A stretch of 64,000 nucleotides of DNA. Origin: Lateolabrax maculatus (lineage: Eukaryota > Chordata > Actinopteri > Acropomatiformes > Lateolabracidae). The notes under the pieces were generated by a model, which saw only the letters and a list, made by a program, of their open reading frames with translations, searched no databases and was not told the DNA's origin. Position numbers and translations under genes: made by a program. Positions 14,106-25,953 of the stretch are shown piece after piece (within the stretch, counting starts at the first letter, position 1; each line of letters starts with the position of its first letter). The stretch covers positions 6,382,501-6,446,500 of the forward strand of contig CM062210.1 in assembly GCA_031216445.1 (NCBI GenBank). The letters are read 5' to 3'.

Positions 14106-16599
14106 CTCCCACACAACACACTAGCAACATAACATATCTGACTTTTTGGTTACTTGATGATGTTATACTGCTGCTATTTCTTACACTTACTGTATAAGGT
14201 TGAATTTCTATGGATAAGACAAAGCATTTCACAGTTCAACAGTTTTAAGTGCAAAACACAATTGTTAGAGGAACACCATGAGCAGTGCAATGCTACAAAA
14301 TCTATATAACCACATGGCTGGTGAAAGCTTCTCATTGTGGGCTTCTTTTCATATATTGTTTTGAAAATTATAACATAAATATGGCTTAACCATGTAATTT
14401 TGAATATTTTAGTAAATATCTGTGGTTTTTAGTAGAGATTGTCGCGCTCACTAGGAGCAAAGATCTTCTCTATTAAGGCAAAATGTGTATATTTTTACGT
14501 TTTTAAATTTACACTTTTATGACATAAAAAGTTAACATTAAGGGAAGGAAAGTTGTGACAATATCATCTACCATCTAAATTGATCAAGAGATGAGATGCG
14601 TCAGTATCTGGGCTTCATACTGTTCAACCTCGCCTGGGGGAAACCCTAAACATCATCACAAGATTACATGATAAACAATCATGCTGTAATCAATATACTG
14701 TAGCATTGCTGTGAAAAAGCATTGTGGGAAAAGGCTTATTGCAATATTATTTAATTCTGTATTGCTCACCCCTAGATGCCTCCAGTTTCTCAATCCTGAC
14801 ACATACATGCGAGCACTATCATGCGCATGGGATTTTGGTTAACATACAAATGCAGAAAACAGCATGTGTACATCACAATCTACCCCACATATTCATCTGT
14901 GCTTGTGAATTAACACCATGACAAATGAGCGCAATCTCTCTGTGAGCAGATGGAAACAGATCCTTCAAATAGAAGATGGAGCAATTATTGGAATGAGTTC
15001 TGTGCTGCTGCTGCAACAAAGCGAAGAGATGGGTGTGGATTCACTTCAGGAGGTCTACCAAGCTGCAAAATCGAGCCAAAATCACAGTGAGGGCCCGTAA
15101 TAATCTTCTGTCCATGCTGGACCGTGATAAAAAGAGCCCAGTATGACAGGTCAGGGTGGATTGTGTCTCTGGTGGGTGTAACTCCGACTGTGCTGTTATG
15201 ACTGTCAGACAATCACTCTTTAGAGCAGGGGTTTACAGAATCTGACACTGTACTGAAAACAAAATTGAATCGTGACGATTCACAGGCAAGTTCTTTAAAG
15301 TGTTAAAGAGGAGCATTTTTTTTTTTTATGATTTATAAGCAGATTTCTGGATGTTTATTCACGATGGATAGAAATAATGATATTCCTCGGTAACTGTACA
15401 TCACACTGAATCTAAAAATATGTGTATCATGTCTTAATGTTCAGGTTTGAGGTACACATTTTAACGCAAATTGGGCGCTAAGAGTTTTTTCCTGACGGTA
15501 TTAATAACCGGCCCAAATACAATAGCTAACTTCCCTTTGTTTTTAGAACAGACATGCAACGTATCTTTGCGCCACGTCTCTTTAGAGCATCCAATGTGTG
15601 ATCTGTATACATTTTGTGCAATGTTTCTTCGGGGAAAGATTAGTAAGATTTCTGATTCTGCAAACATCAAAGCTAAACTGGAAGGAAGAAGGACAAGGTT
15701 TTGTCAGAATCATGTCTTAACAGCAATATTTTGTGAGTCACTACCTTGCCATTGTCCTGTATTTGCATGGATGTCCCCATTCAAGGAAGGCGCAGATTAC
15801 TCAATCAGAGGATACGTGCCACCAGTCACAAATCATGCTGATGTGAAAATTTCCTCGATAGTCATGTTAACAAAGAGAGCAGCAGTCTTTCAACACTACG
15901 TGCAATAACTGTCCACCCATTTTTATTTATTTGTCCCTGCAAAGAAACTACTGTGAAGTTCAGGGAACATTTTCTGTTGCCTTTTCCACAAACATCTGAG
16001 CCAGGGAACATTTTCACCAATAAACCACAACGCAAAATAATTCCTTTACAGTTGTTTGGCTTCGACTCACACTGCTTTGCTCTCTAAACACACCCGAGCC
16101 GCTCTGTCCCTCAGAAAAACAAATACTGTGTGTGTTGAGTCAAGAGGGGATGAACTGACTTTGAAGGCAACACATTCATCCAGTTTAAAAAATGTAAAGC
16201 CAATCCCGCCTGTGCGTCAGCTGAGAAAACAAGGCAACATTACCATGTGCTGACCATGTGACTGTTTATTTCAATGCCTGAGTTGAATAACAGATATGGC
16301 AGCGTGTTTTCTGAAGTTTCACCCACTGACTTATTTCCTGAGCACTCAGACACACCGAGGCCTGCCGGAGAGAGCCGCGAGCCATCCAACACGTATGCAT
16401 CAAAACAGACGCGTTTGCATTCAAACAAACGTCAAGGTTAACGGCACTGTGAAGATTCTGTGTGATCTCACAGATCTGTCGACACAAGGGCGACTTCAAA
16501 GGTTTAGGCAGCTATGGTTTTAACCTGTTGGAGCAGTAACAGACAACAGTTACCGCCTCAGCTTTCAGTGGACTTGCATCATGATGATAAGCTCATGCT

Positions 16600-16905
16600 G
16601 CTGTGATTGATCGATTCATTAAAATGTTGATAGCTGATTAATCTTCATTTTTTAAGTTGAAATGGTAGAAATTCCCTTGTTTCAACTTATCAATAGTTAG
16701 AATTTGCTGCCGTTCTTTGTTTTATGTGATAGCAAACTGAATATTGTTGTTTTTTTTATTTTTCTTCAGGGTAAATGAGTAATTTGAAGACGTCACCTTG
16801 TGGTTTAGGTCTTATGAGGCCATTTTATTTTTTTTCCTGACACTTTATAGGCGAACAAATTATCCGAATTGACAGAAAATGGACGGATGAATTGATAGTA
16901 AAAAG
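16600..16905. repeat. Dispersed teleost repeat (TTAATCGATTA family)
   Basis: A TGATTGATCGATTCATTAAAA start is followed by AGCTGATTAATCTTCATTTT, GCAAACTGAATATTGTTG, GAAGACGTCACCTTGTGG and CTGACACTTTATAGGCGAAC. It is another copy of the same family, diverged by many substitutions. Confidence 0.6.
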
Positions 16906-17964
16906 CTATACTGGAGCGCTATATTCGTTTAGTTTAACAAAATAATTTATTAGTTTCTGTATTTGTAAGTTTCTGTATAATGAGTTATTTCTGATGTAAT
17001 GTTAAACAGTGTCTTTTTTCATTTCATGACATATTCTGATATAAGAAATGATTTCTATTGATATTCAGATATGGATTTTTACTAAAGCAACCGGCCCTGA
17101 ATGACTGAGGGTTAATGGAAATGTGACACAGCACAGGAAGCCCGGGAAACATACAGATGGGTAATCAATGGGTGGAAAAACACCAGGGTGGGTGTGTTTG
17201 CATGTGTGTGTCATTTCACATGAAGAATGGGACAGAAAGTGCCGTGAAGTGAGGTGCATGGAGGACGCTGTGTGTGTTCGAGAGATAACCTTCGACTTAA
17301 ATCCTCATCCTTATCTGGAGCTGTTAGAGGAGGCGACACCCACTGCTTCACAACGGCCGAGACATTCAGATGTCCGTGTCTTTTCTCTGATAATAAATTA
17401 ACTTTTTCTTTTTTGTAAACGTCTTATATCCCTCACACGGAATACAAGCGCTGGTGAATACACCAGCTGGGAACGTCACAGAAACTGTGCTGCGTTTTTA
17501 TGTCTTTGATGTTGACATTTAGCAAACATGGGATTATTTATGGGAGGGGAAGCTTCAAGCAAGGCCTCTGGGTTATTTTCTGTAACGCGGCTCATGCACT
17601 GTCTGGATAGTCCAACTGCTGCTGATCCTCACATGGACAGGTAGCAGAGCCATAAATATAACCGTAGATCAGGGCTACAGACGGGGAATTGTACCTGTCA
17701 GTCCTGTAATTATTTCTGCCACAAACACAGAAGCTTTCAGCTGCTTATCCTGCAAATCAGCCCCTCCCTAAGTTGTTGGAAACAGCTCTGAATGCTTAGA
17801 CAAAGAGCTGCAACAACATCATTTTATCTAATCTTTGTGGCGCTTTCTTCTCAGAATCAAGGGTCTAATAACTGTGACATGTTGTACAGATTGTAAATCG
17901 TCTGGCACAGAGATGTCTAGAGCCTAACTAGATATACATCAATATACATCTATACATCAAATTA

Positions 17965-18445
17965 GAGCTGAAACAATTAGTTGATTAATCGATTAGTGGA
18001 TTGACAGAAAATTATCTGCAACTATTTAGATAATCCATGAAATGTCAAAATACAGCTTCAGTCAAACTTTCCTGGGTTCCAGCTCCTATATTGTGAGGAT
18101 TTGCTGTTTTTCTTTGTCTTGAGAGAGTAAATGGAATATTTTGGACTATTAGTCAGACAGTTTGGAGAAGTCACCATCATTTTTCTGATAATTTCTCTGC
18201 ATTTTCACTAACTTTTCTAACATTTTATAGACAAAATGAATAATCCAACGATAATTAGTTGTAGGGCTGCAATGATTATTTCTTATCAACTAATCTACTG
18301 AGATATATTCTCTTTACAATGATATAAAAAGCAAATAATACTCTGCTGGTTCCAGCAAATATTTGACCTTTTACCTTGAAAAGTGACTCCAATGATTAAC
18401 TGATGATCAAAATACTTTTCTGTTCATAATCTTTTCAGCTCTAGG
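17965..18445. repeat. Two abutting copies of the TTAATCGATTA-family repeat
   Basis: The first copy starts AGAGCTGAAACAATTAGTTG and runs through TAATCGATTAGTGGATTGAC, GAGTAAATGGAATATTTTGG and ACATTTTATAGACAAAATG to about 18,260. A second, shorter copy follows from GTAGGGCTGCAATGATTAT to about 18,445. The junction lies within GATAATTAGTTGTAGGGCTGC. Confidence 0.6.
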
Positions 18446-18900
18446 TGGTTCCCACAATAAAAACTGACATGACATTTCTCATTTACGACCTATATGAACT
18501 ACGTTTTGAATGATGCAACAATCCTCTTTTATGGTACAGCGTGCAATTTGAGCTCCAGCCTTGGGTTATGAAGAGAAGGAGCCAGACTTGATTGTGCACA
18601 CCCACAGTGTGTTAGTGTGTCATAAACTCCAGCTCCCTGGTTCACTGTCAACATCCAGACTTGGGAGGACTCGGCAGCGGAGGAGTGAACACTGGATCCG
18701 CACAGAAATCCTGTCACTTGATGCACGGAGCAGGCAGATCCTGTCACGGGGACCCACTGAAATAGACCTCATGTGGGCTAAGCCGATCAGCGGATATGTC
18801 GCTGTGTTTATAGTGGGATGTTGCAAAACACCGTGTGGCAGCAACACTTCGGCCCGGCTCCAGGATTGCGTAACAGAGGATGTCCAGCGTGATCGGAGAC

Positions 18901-18933
<33 letters not shown>

Positions 18934-18973
18934 ACACACACACACACACAGACACACAGACAGACAGACAGAC
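18901..18973. repeat. Compound (GATT)n-(CA)n-(CAGA)n microsatellite
   Basis: About seven GATT units (18,901-18,931) are followed by a (CA)n block and then CAGA units up to 18,973. The tract begins almost directly at the intron side of the nrbp2 exon 1 donor on the minus strand. Confidence 0.9.
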
Positions 18974-18977
18974 CAAC

Positions 18978-19097
18978 CTGCTCCTTCCGTTTCTGCCAGC
19001 GGCCGCACGGGCTCTCCTCCAAGATCTCACTCTCATCCTCGCTCTCCTCCTCCTTCCCCTCCGACCCTGATTTCCTCTCCGGGACGGACATCGTCAT
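18978..19097 (-). CDS. nrbp2: Nuclear receptor-binding protein 2-like pseudokinase, first coding exon (partial gene)
   Basis: This 40-codon open frame begins MTMSVPERKSG and ends EESPCGRWQKRKEQ. The acidic stretch ESEDESEILEESPCGRWQKR is the hallmark N-terminus of the NRBP family, catalytically inactive kinase-like adaptor proteins linked to Rac/CRL signalling and trafficking. The residues after it (KRKEQ rather than KRREE) fit NRBP2 better than NRBP1. The exon ends after a CAG codon at a GT donor (intron starts GTTGGT, a weak donor) in phase 0, where the family continues with VNQ. The ATG at 19,097 has A at -3. A second in-frame ATG at 19,091 could also be used. Only this exon is in the window; the kinase-like domain must lie to the left. 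Confidence 0.75.
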
Positions 19098-19725
19098 TTT
19101 AACGCCGCGTATTTCCAGATTCCCACCCCGCGCCTCCTCTCCGCCTCCTCCCGTCCTCCTCCAACTGTCTGCGGTGTTGTCGTGGATGAGACGAGGCGAC
19201 GGTCCGCCGCTTGTCTGCGCAGTGAAGAAACCCCCCTCCTCCTCCTCCTCCTCCTCCTCCTCCTCCCACCAGCCGCTCTCAGCACCCCTTGGCGCTCAAA
19301 ACATCTCGCAGGGAATAAAAGGACATCACCGCTCGGACCAGCCGCTCCTCAGTCAGAAATAAGAAAAAAGGAACCCCGCATCTCCTGCAGGTTAAATCTC
19401 GCAGCGGATCCTGCACGCTGTCAGGTCCGAGCAGGGTGGAAACATGTATCCCGGACTTCGTGCGCCCTGCAGGCTGCGCGCAAAAAAAAAAAAAACGCCT
19501 TTTATTCGCGTCTATTCGCGGCGGAGGCTGGCGGCGAGAGGCCGAACGGTTCCCGGCGAGCGCACCGCGCACATCGCCCCGCGGATCGTCTTCCTTCCTT
19601 CGGCGGAGAGTCGAGCCCGAGTCTCTGTCGGCGTCGCCGGATCTGGTCTGAAGCCGTGAGCTCGTGCCAGGCGCGGTGCGCAGAGAGGGATGGAGCCGGG
19701 GTACCGTAAGGTCGCCAGTACGCGC
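18985..19725. promoter_or_regulatory. CpG island covering nrbp2 exon 1 and promoter
   Basis: Base composition changes sharply here to GC-rich sequence with many CG dinucleotides (for example around 19,500-19,660), unlike the AT-rich DNA on both sides. It covers the nrbp2 start and about 600 bp upstream of it, so it is the likely TATA-less promoter. The transcription start was not located. On the plus strand near 19,690 a short ATG frame ends at GTAAGG, so divergent transcription cannot be excluded. Edges are approximate. Confidence 0.65.
19234..19266. repeat. (CCT)n trinucleotide repeat
   Basis: About ten CCT units inside the CpG island. The apparent poly-Leu, poly-Ser or poly-Arg frames through it are by-products of the repeat. 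Confidence 0.85.
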
Positions 19726-20494
19726 GCACAATGTATTTAGGGCACAGTGTGGGAGCTGAAGCGAGACGTATTTACGGTAGCCCACCTTATGAGGAAGACC
19801 ACCACCTAGGGCTGAGGCAAGTCACGTGTTAGAGGGGGGGGGGGGGGCACAGTTTTAAAGAAGGTGGGGGGCATATTTGTAAAAAAGCCCTGGATCCATG
19901 AATAATATGAACTTACATCACAGGCCTACAGTATTATTAATGAGTTACATGGTTTATTCAGTGTGATAAATTAATGCCAAAAGACAACTTTAAATATTCT
20001 AATATGCAATAGGTGATTTGGGGTAATTAGGGTAAGGGTTAGTAGGTGATTTATGCAGAAAAATGACCAAAATGCATCCCCCTTCTTAACCTGCCGTCCC
20101 CTCCTCTCCACCCCCTAGTGGCAGAAAACAGAGTGCAGTCATGTGGGGACAAACAGGCGTTGAAGGACTTTCAGTCGAGTTACAGTGGCACGAGAGCGGG
20201 GTTGAGGGGCGACGAGAGAGGCCGAGCAAGAGGGAGCGAGCAAGGCCACAGTCGTGATGGAGGGAGGATGACCCGGGCCTCCGCGCCGCAGAGGATGAAG
20301 GTGTGCGAGAGAGAATGAGATGGGTGCATTCCCATTGGGCCATCCTCCCCAGTTAAAAATTAACAATTGCCTTCTGCTAATAATATCAATAAATAGCTGC
20401 TAATTGTTACTATAAATGGCCTACAGACATGAAGACAGGAGAGAGACATAAAAGGCCCCCCCACCCCATCAGAGCAAGACACCCAGACTGAAGG

Positions 20495-20695
20495 AGACAT
20501 AAAACGACTACTATGTGTTGTTTGTAGTCGTTTTGCGTGTCTTTGCTTGTTTCTTCGTCTGTTTGTAGTTGTTTTGTGGGTTTTCGTGGTTGTTAAGCAT
20601 CACTTTGTGGTCACTGTGCTTCTCTTTGTTGGTGTTATGCGTGTCTTTATGGTCATTTTGCACCACTTTCGAGTGTCTTTGGGATAGTTTGATTC
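20495..20695. repeat. Degenerate tandem repeat (GTAGTCGTTTTGTGTGTCTTT-like units)
   Basis: Units resembling TTTGTAGTCGTTTTGCGTGT recur roughly every 20-30 bases: TTTGTAGTCGTTTTGCGTG, TTTGTAGTTGTTTTGTGGG, TTTGTGGTCACTGTGCTTC, TTTATGGTCATTTTGCACC. They have diverged by substitution and small indels. It looks like a decayed minisatellite. Confidence 0.6.
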
Positions 20696-22423
20696 ACTTA
20701 TACTAACAAGGGAACTACTATCTGACTCTGGTAGGTGGGAGATGAGGGGTGACCAATCAGATCCCACCCCTCCAGCCCTGCCCCCGAGCACAGCAGTCCA
20801 TCCTGATTTTGGACAGCCAGGACTATGTAGATCATTGGTTTGAATTCATGTCTTTTGTTTTGGTTTCCTTTTTCTGTTTTGTGAATATTTGGACAGGTGT
20901 ATTCAGTATAAGTTATTTGTTGCAGCATACACCTAAACCAACAAAATCTGTATTCAAACCCAAAAACACTTCCACAGTCATTACCTGAAAACCAGAGCCT
21001 AAACCAGAACAGGACCAGAAGGGCCTGGCTGTTTTATGTGTTTATTAAAAGAGAAAGGGCCTTTTGTAAGTTAATAAGGAGGGCCTGTAGTCTAATATGG
21101 CTCTGTTTGGAGGGTCATTGAGAGCTCCAGTGGTGGAAAAATTCTTTAATAATGAAGTAGAAGCATCAGAAAGTGAAAAAAATAATTACTGGCTGATATC
21201 ATATTTCACAGACTCATTGTGTTGGCAAAATTTGGGGCAATAAAGCGCCAAAATCTTCTGTATGATTTATAATGAAAGAAGCCTTGAATGTCTGGAGTGG
21301 TCTGTAGTTTAACATTGCCCAAATTGTTCATCAGAAGGCACTATTGGCAAGCCATGAAGACTGTCTGCAGTTCGGCAGCAAGCCACAGTCAATAAAAAGC
21401 TGCAGTAAGTTTAATACAGAAGAGCAAAGGAGTAAAGGCATGTCCCCAGGGGCCCCAAAAGCCCCAGATTCACTGCATCAAAGTTGATGTTTGGCGGTTA
21501 ATGGTAAATTAAAGAAGATTCATATATCTGAAAAGGTGTGTTGTTGCAGCTCTGTCATGTAGAGGGGTCAAAGTCTAGACTTTCATTGTTTTACTTTACA
21601 TTGTGCTGACATGGCTCACATTCCTAAATAAAGTTGTGTCCAATCAAATTGCCACAAACAAAATTCAAACACAGAAAATCTGGGGCCAAGGTAGTATTTA
21701 TCCAGTCTCTGGTCTCTCATATAATGTAGCTGTCATATATAGTCTGTCGTGTGAAGTGTGACAGGAAGTTGGAGACGAGAAATTGTACAAAGGGCAGGCT
21801 GCGATGAGGAAAATGAGAGTCATAAAGAAAGCTGCCGCCGTTAGTCCAGACCTAAAATCTGGTGTGGCCCTGCTGTTCTCGAAGTTGTAGTATTGTTATC
21901 TATATTAAAAACTGCATCTGCTTTAAGTAATTTCCTGAAAGACTAAATTACTATTGACACTACGATAAAACTGTCCCCCAGACTGCCCCTGACAGACAGA
22001 CTGACAAACCTAAAAACCCAGATGAAAGATAATAATTGACAATGCTGATTTGAGATGCAGCCCTCAAAGCTAAAACTGGCGACAGTACTGCCTGTCTGTA
22101 GTTTGTATCCTCTTGAGCCCAATCCAGAAATAATACGGTACTCTCACAGAGGTGTGTATTACTTCATGAGAACTGTTCTTCAGTATGAACCTCGTTTGCC
22201 ATCTAGTGGTTCTGATTTAAGAATACAGCTGGAGGAAAAGCTGTAACACAAGTCATTATGTAGGAACGTCATTCGCCAAATTAAGAACATTTGCTTCAAT
22301 ATATTTGCATTTGATGGCTTGTTTGATATGAGAACTAAATCTTTTAAATTTTTTATATATTACATATACTGTACTTCATCAACAGCATGCTTTAACTCTC
22401 GTTTTATGCCTCAACATTCACAC

Positions 22424-22426
<3 letters not shown>

Positions 22427-22480
<54 letters not shown>
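22427..22480. repeat. (TA)n microsatellite
   Basis: Twenty-seven uninterrupted TA units, which is long enough to form cruciforms and to be length-polymorphic. Confidence 0.95.
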
Positions 22481-22481
<1 letters not shown>

Positions 22482-23929
22482 CCTCACTATCAGCATCTCA
22501 GTGGAAATAGTATCAGCTCTGCACTGGTTACTGTTCAGTTGTAGTCACAGATCTATAAAGTAATCACCCTCTTCCTCTATTTTTAGCGCACAGTGCTCAC
22601 AGAGAGCCGTGAGTGAGCCCCTGTTCTGCCAATTCCTCCCACCGTTAATGAGATTTTACTCTTGGCACAAGGAGCGGAGCAGACAATGGCGCTGTCTAGG
22701 CGAGCCACGTCTAGGGCACAAAATGGTGTTTCACAAATTATAGCAATAACAAGGAGAGGGACAGCACCAACATAATGAGAGGTCAACATCAAAAGAACTA
22801 CTGCACCTTTTTTTTGGCACGGTTTGGTGCTGCTTGGTCTCTAAAAATATCACCACTATGAAAAGATTCCCTGTTCAGTCTTTTCAAAGACTGATACACA
22901 AATCTAGTTCAAGCTCAGATGATAGCAGGCATGCTAAGAGATTTATTTTGTGCCGCAACACAACAGAATTTAATAACATTGAGGATTTAAATCAGAAATT
23001 CTAAACACTTATTTGAGAATCTCCTACCAAAGATTCAGCATGGATGGAAGTATAATTTAATATTTTATTTTTTTAATTACATTTTTTTTAATTGCCTGTT
23101 CCATATAACTAACCATTGACAGGTAAATGCATGCAAGGTAAAGCATAGCTGGATACAGACACTACCGTAGGGTTTTTGTGACATCTTGTGGTGCCTTGTT
23201 GCAGTTGCAATAATTCATTTCATTTAGACTGACTCAAATTCCTCCTTGGCACCATAAAGCAAATTTTGGAGTTACATCCTGGTTGTTTTTTTTCTTTACA
23301 CAGACACAATTTTGAATAACAAAAATGTCCAATCTCTTTCAGAGATAGTATATATATAATGTTTAATTCAAATACTTAATGAAACAGTTAGTTTACAGCC
23401 TTGCCTCCTGGTTGCCCTCCAGACATGCTCCACCCTTGTCTAGGCCCCAGCCCGTCCACCTGAGGTCCCTGTCTCCGTTCTTATGCCCCCAGACCACTTG
23501 CCCCTGAAGTTTCTGTTTACGTTAGACCTGTATCTGGAACCTGTTTCTACCTGACCTGCGTGTTTGAGCTGTTAGTGGACATTTGAATTCCTGCCTGATT
23601 CTTATTGTATTTCTTTGCCTGTGTTGGCCTGCTTTTCTGGTTCTGACCCTTTCCCACCTCACCATCCTGTAAGCCCTTGTAACTCAATTTGTAAATTAAG
23701 TTGACTGAACTGCACCTGATCTTGTTTGGGTCCTTCCTTTGCATTCATGTTTCCCTGCACACCAGGTGAATAAAAGAATGTGTGTCTCTAAAGCACAGAC
23801 AGCTGGAACTGAACTTCTTTATTCTTTTTCTACATCCCCTCTCTTTTCTGGGCCCAGCTTTGGCATCCAGCTTGTCCCAAATACATTCATCTAGAAACTC
23901 CATGTAACTGAAATTATTTAGAACTTGTC

Positions 23930-23954
23930 GGGGGGGGGGGGGGGGGGGGGGGGG
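23930..23954 (+). repeat. 25-nt poly-G run
   Basis: Twenty-five consecutive G residues, able to form G-quadruplex structure. The true length is uncertain because such runs are often misread in assembly. Confidence 0.9.
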
Positions 23955-24980
23955 CTTTTAAGACGAAAACAATTTTGAAACAAATTTCCATCCCCCAGTT
24001 TTAAGTCTCCACAAACATATCGTACATCAAAATATTTCCACAAACCTCCTGTAGGGTGAATCTTTCTTCACTTTTCCCCACTTTTGACCAAAAGTTTCTT
24101 TAATTTAAACACTTTGTTTTTCATTAAATATCATAATGTTCGGCTACATGACAGCTCTCAGCTATAGTGTAAAAATCTATTAGCTGAAATAGCAGTTACT
24201 ACTGTACTGTGCTTAGAAAATACACATCTTCCACAAAGTGCAACTCTGCTGCCCCCAAGCAAAATACAGAGTGGAGGCTAGGATGTGATATCTAGTGTGT
24301 GAAGAATGTTGCCCATTAACAAGTCTAAACACAACACATTGCTTTGATTACTATAATTGCAGGTTGGCATTATATTTATACTTCAAAAGTGTCACGCTTT
24401 GGCAGGTTAGCTACATCCCTTGACATTTAGTGAATAAAAGATAACAGGACAGGACATGAGTAACAATCTGGGGGTGTTTCTATCTCGTTTGCCAGAGCTT
24501 TGCTTGAATCGACATTAAAAAGTTGCTGTAAAGCAAAGCATGATTATTAACGTCTTTTTCAAACCAAATTTGATTACATCTCATCCTTACCTTTTTGTTT
24601 ACGAGAAAAAAAAACAGTCACTGCTCTTAACTCACTTACTGATCTTTTGCCTCACTTGTCCTTTTGGTGAAAAGTGATCTCAGGCCTGCAAAGCTGCTAA
24701 AAAGTGATTGTGTGTTGTGTGTGCTCTCATATCACATGATTACTTGGTATTGAACTTGGTATTGAACATTTACTCTGAAGCTACAGAGCCAACAGTTGTA
24801 GACTTTTGATGGTTTTGAGTTCATCAAAATGTGTCAAAAAAAAACAGTGAATATGTTAAACATTCACAGTTTAAAGTAAAGGAGTTATACATTCAAAAGG
24901 ACCTGAGATGCAGAGACAAACTGATTATGTCTCATGACAAAGAGAAGGAAAAAACTCATTTATACATTGTTAAAAAGTAT

Positions 24981-24986
24981 TTTATT
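24981..24986 (-). terminator. Poly(A) signal of lectin copy 1
   Basis: AATAAA on the minus strand, 107 nt downstream of the lectin stop codon. The equivalent hexamers in the other copies are at 28,029-28,034 and 31,426-31,431. Confidence 0.7.
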
Positions 24987-25092
24987 TGATTTCAGATGAC
25001 ATAGCAGGAAGATTTACAGGTGACTCAAGATGACATCCCAACCTGACGATCACATACAATGAAATTCAAAAGCATCACTTCATGCCCCTGGA

Positions 25093-25568
25093 CTAATCAG
25101 AGCTCCAAATCTCGGTAGATTCCCTGTTCACCACCAGTTTGCCGTCATTGGTCAGTTGAACACGGCACATGTTACATTTGGATTTGCTGGAGTTTGTGTG
25201 CCACAAGGCGTTATCAGAGTTGTTGTACATGACCAGGTTGCAGTCAGCCTGCATACACAGGCGGACAGCATCTGATCCCTCAGTGTCTGAAGCCCACACC
25301 GGCTTCCAGCCATAGATGACAAAGTTACCATCATCCTGCAGGCAGAAAAGGAGACATCTGACTGTTATCAAAATGTACATTTCCAAACACTTGTACTCTT
25401 ACTTTTGCATTTACTTTTACACTGACCAGTACACATGTATCCTGCATCATGAGTGCACAAATATTCTGAGCTGCTCACCTGGAAAACAGCCTTCCACTCC
25501 CCGTTGTTGGACAGCAGGTAGTCTCCCTTGCGGAGCTCATCGTTTTTGGACAAAAAGTTCCTGCTCAT
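25093..25568 (-). CDS. B-lectin (mannose-binding, pufflectin-like) protein, copy 1
   Basis: Two coding exons: 25,568-25,479 (30 codons, starting MSRNFLSKND) and 25,335-25,093 (81 codons with stop), joined in phase 0, giving 110 residues. It is a bulb-type lectin of the kind found in fish skin and gill mucus. Two full QxDxNxVxY sugar-binding motifs are present: QDDGNFVIY, which spans the splice junction, and QADCNLVMY. A third site has decayed to TNDGKLVVN. There is no N-terminal signal peptide, as in pufflectin. Compared with copy 3 the protein ends six residues early because an AAG codon has become TAG. A non-coding first exon ends at donor 25,868 and the second exon begins at 25,572, just before the ATG. 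Identity to the family is clear; the exact carbohydrate bound is inferred. Confidence 0.88.
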
Positions 25569-25867
25569 GATTCTGCAAGAAAAAGAAAGTCTGTGTTGTA
25601 TTCATCTAACCGTGAAAATGCACTAAAAACATATGTTTTAGTGTTGGTTTGTCATTTCATTCATTTAGATTTTTTTTTTTACTGAATAGTAATTGTTTAT
25701 CTTCTTACATTAGTTTAAACCCACAATAAGCCATCTGCACCTATTATAAACTTCATTTCAACAGCACAGATTTAACTGTAAACTGAAATGATTCCTTCAT
25801 GCATTTAACTACTCTTGCAGAGTAACATATGAATCCATCAATCAGTATAAAAGTATAGAGTACTTAC

Positions 25868-25920
25868 AGGCTTGAATGTCCCACTCGAGTCAGACTGCAA
25901 TCAGAGGAAAAGGGATGAAG
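25868..25920 (-). other. Non-coding first exon of lectin copy 1
   Basis: A GTAAGT donor follows 25,868. The upstream limit is estimated as about 25-30 bp downstream of the TATA box. The matching donors in copies 2 and 3 end exons at 28,916 and 32,130. Confidence 0.6.
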
Positions 25921-25943
25921 TGAAAGGAGAGAAATTCACTCTA

Positions 25944-25953
25944 CTTTTATATA
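25944..25953 (-). promoter_or_regulatory. TATA box of lectin copy 1
   Basis: TATATAAAAG on the minus strand, positioned about 75 bp upstream of the first exon's donor. It is conserved in all three lectin copies, which supports it as the core promoter. Confidence 0.75.

Larger units (their letters stand above)
1..18977 (-). other. nrbp2: Probable first intron of nrbp2; no coding exon seen
   Basis: No open frame in this stretch on either strand resembles a known protein, and the longer ones lack splice context. I looked on the minus strand for the next nrbp-type exon (start of the kinase-like domain) and did not find it, so exon 2 probably lies left of the window. The stretch is AT-rich with several dispersed repeat copies, listed separately, and poly-A, poly-T and poly-G runs. 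The assignment as intron is inferred from the nrbp2 exon 1 donor at 18,977 pointing left. If exon 2 lies elsewhere or the exon call is wrong, this is intergenic DNA. Confidence 0.55.
19726..24964. other. Intergenic region without recognised genes
   Basis: No open frame here shows family resemblance. It holds a degenerate tandem repeat (about 20.49-20.69 kb), a (TA)n tract, a poly-G run and, at about 23.40-23.83 kb, a C/T-rich block ending with GGTGAATAAAAGAATG that may be the tail of an old retroelement but that I cannot name. Confidence 0.5.

Noticed and set aside
15471..15908. 145-codon plus-strand open frame, among the longest in the left part
   Set aside because: No recognisable domain, no clear splice or promoter context, and ordinary AT-rich composition. 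A frame of this size is expected by chance in 64 kb.
18744..18977. Continuation of the nrbp2 frame past 18,978 (Ser-Val-Cys-Leu repeats, then SINQSINQ)
   Set aside because: This is translation of the microsatellite. The family sequence stops exactly at the GT donor.
19182..19709. 175-codon plus-strand frame in the CpG island
   Set aside because: It contains low-complexity Leu and Arg runs from the (CCT)n and GC-rich sequence and has no family resemblance. The real coding exon in the island is on the other strand.
23400..23830. C/T-rich block with an AATAAA, possible retroelement long terminal repeat
   Set aside because: No matching second repeat, primer-binding site or coding remnant was found, so it is noted only as part of the intergenic region.
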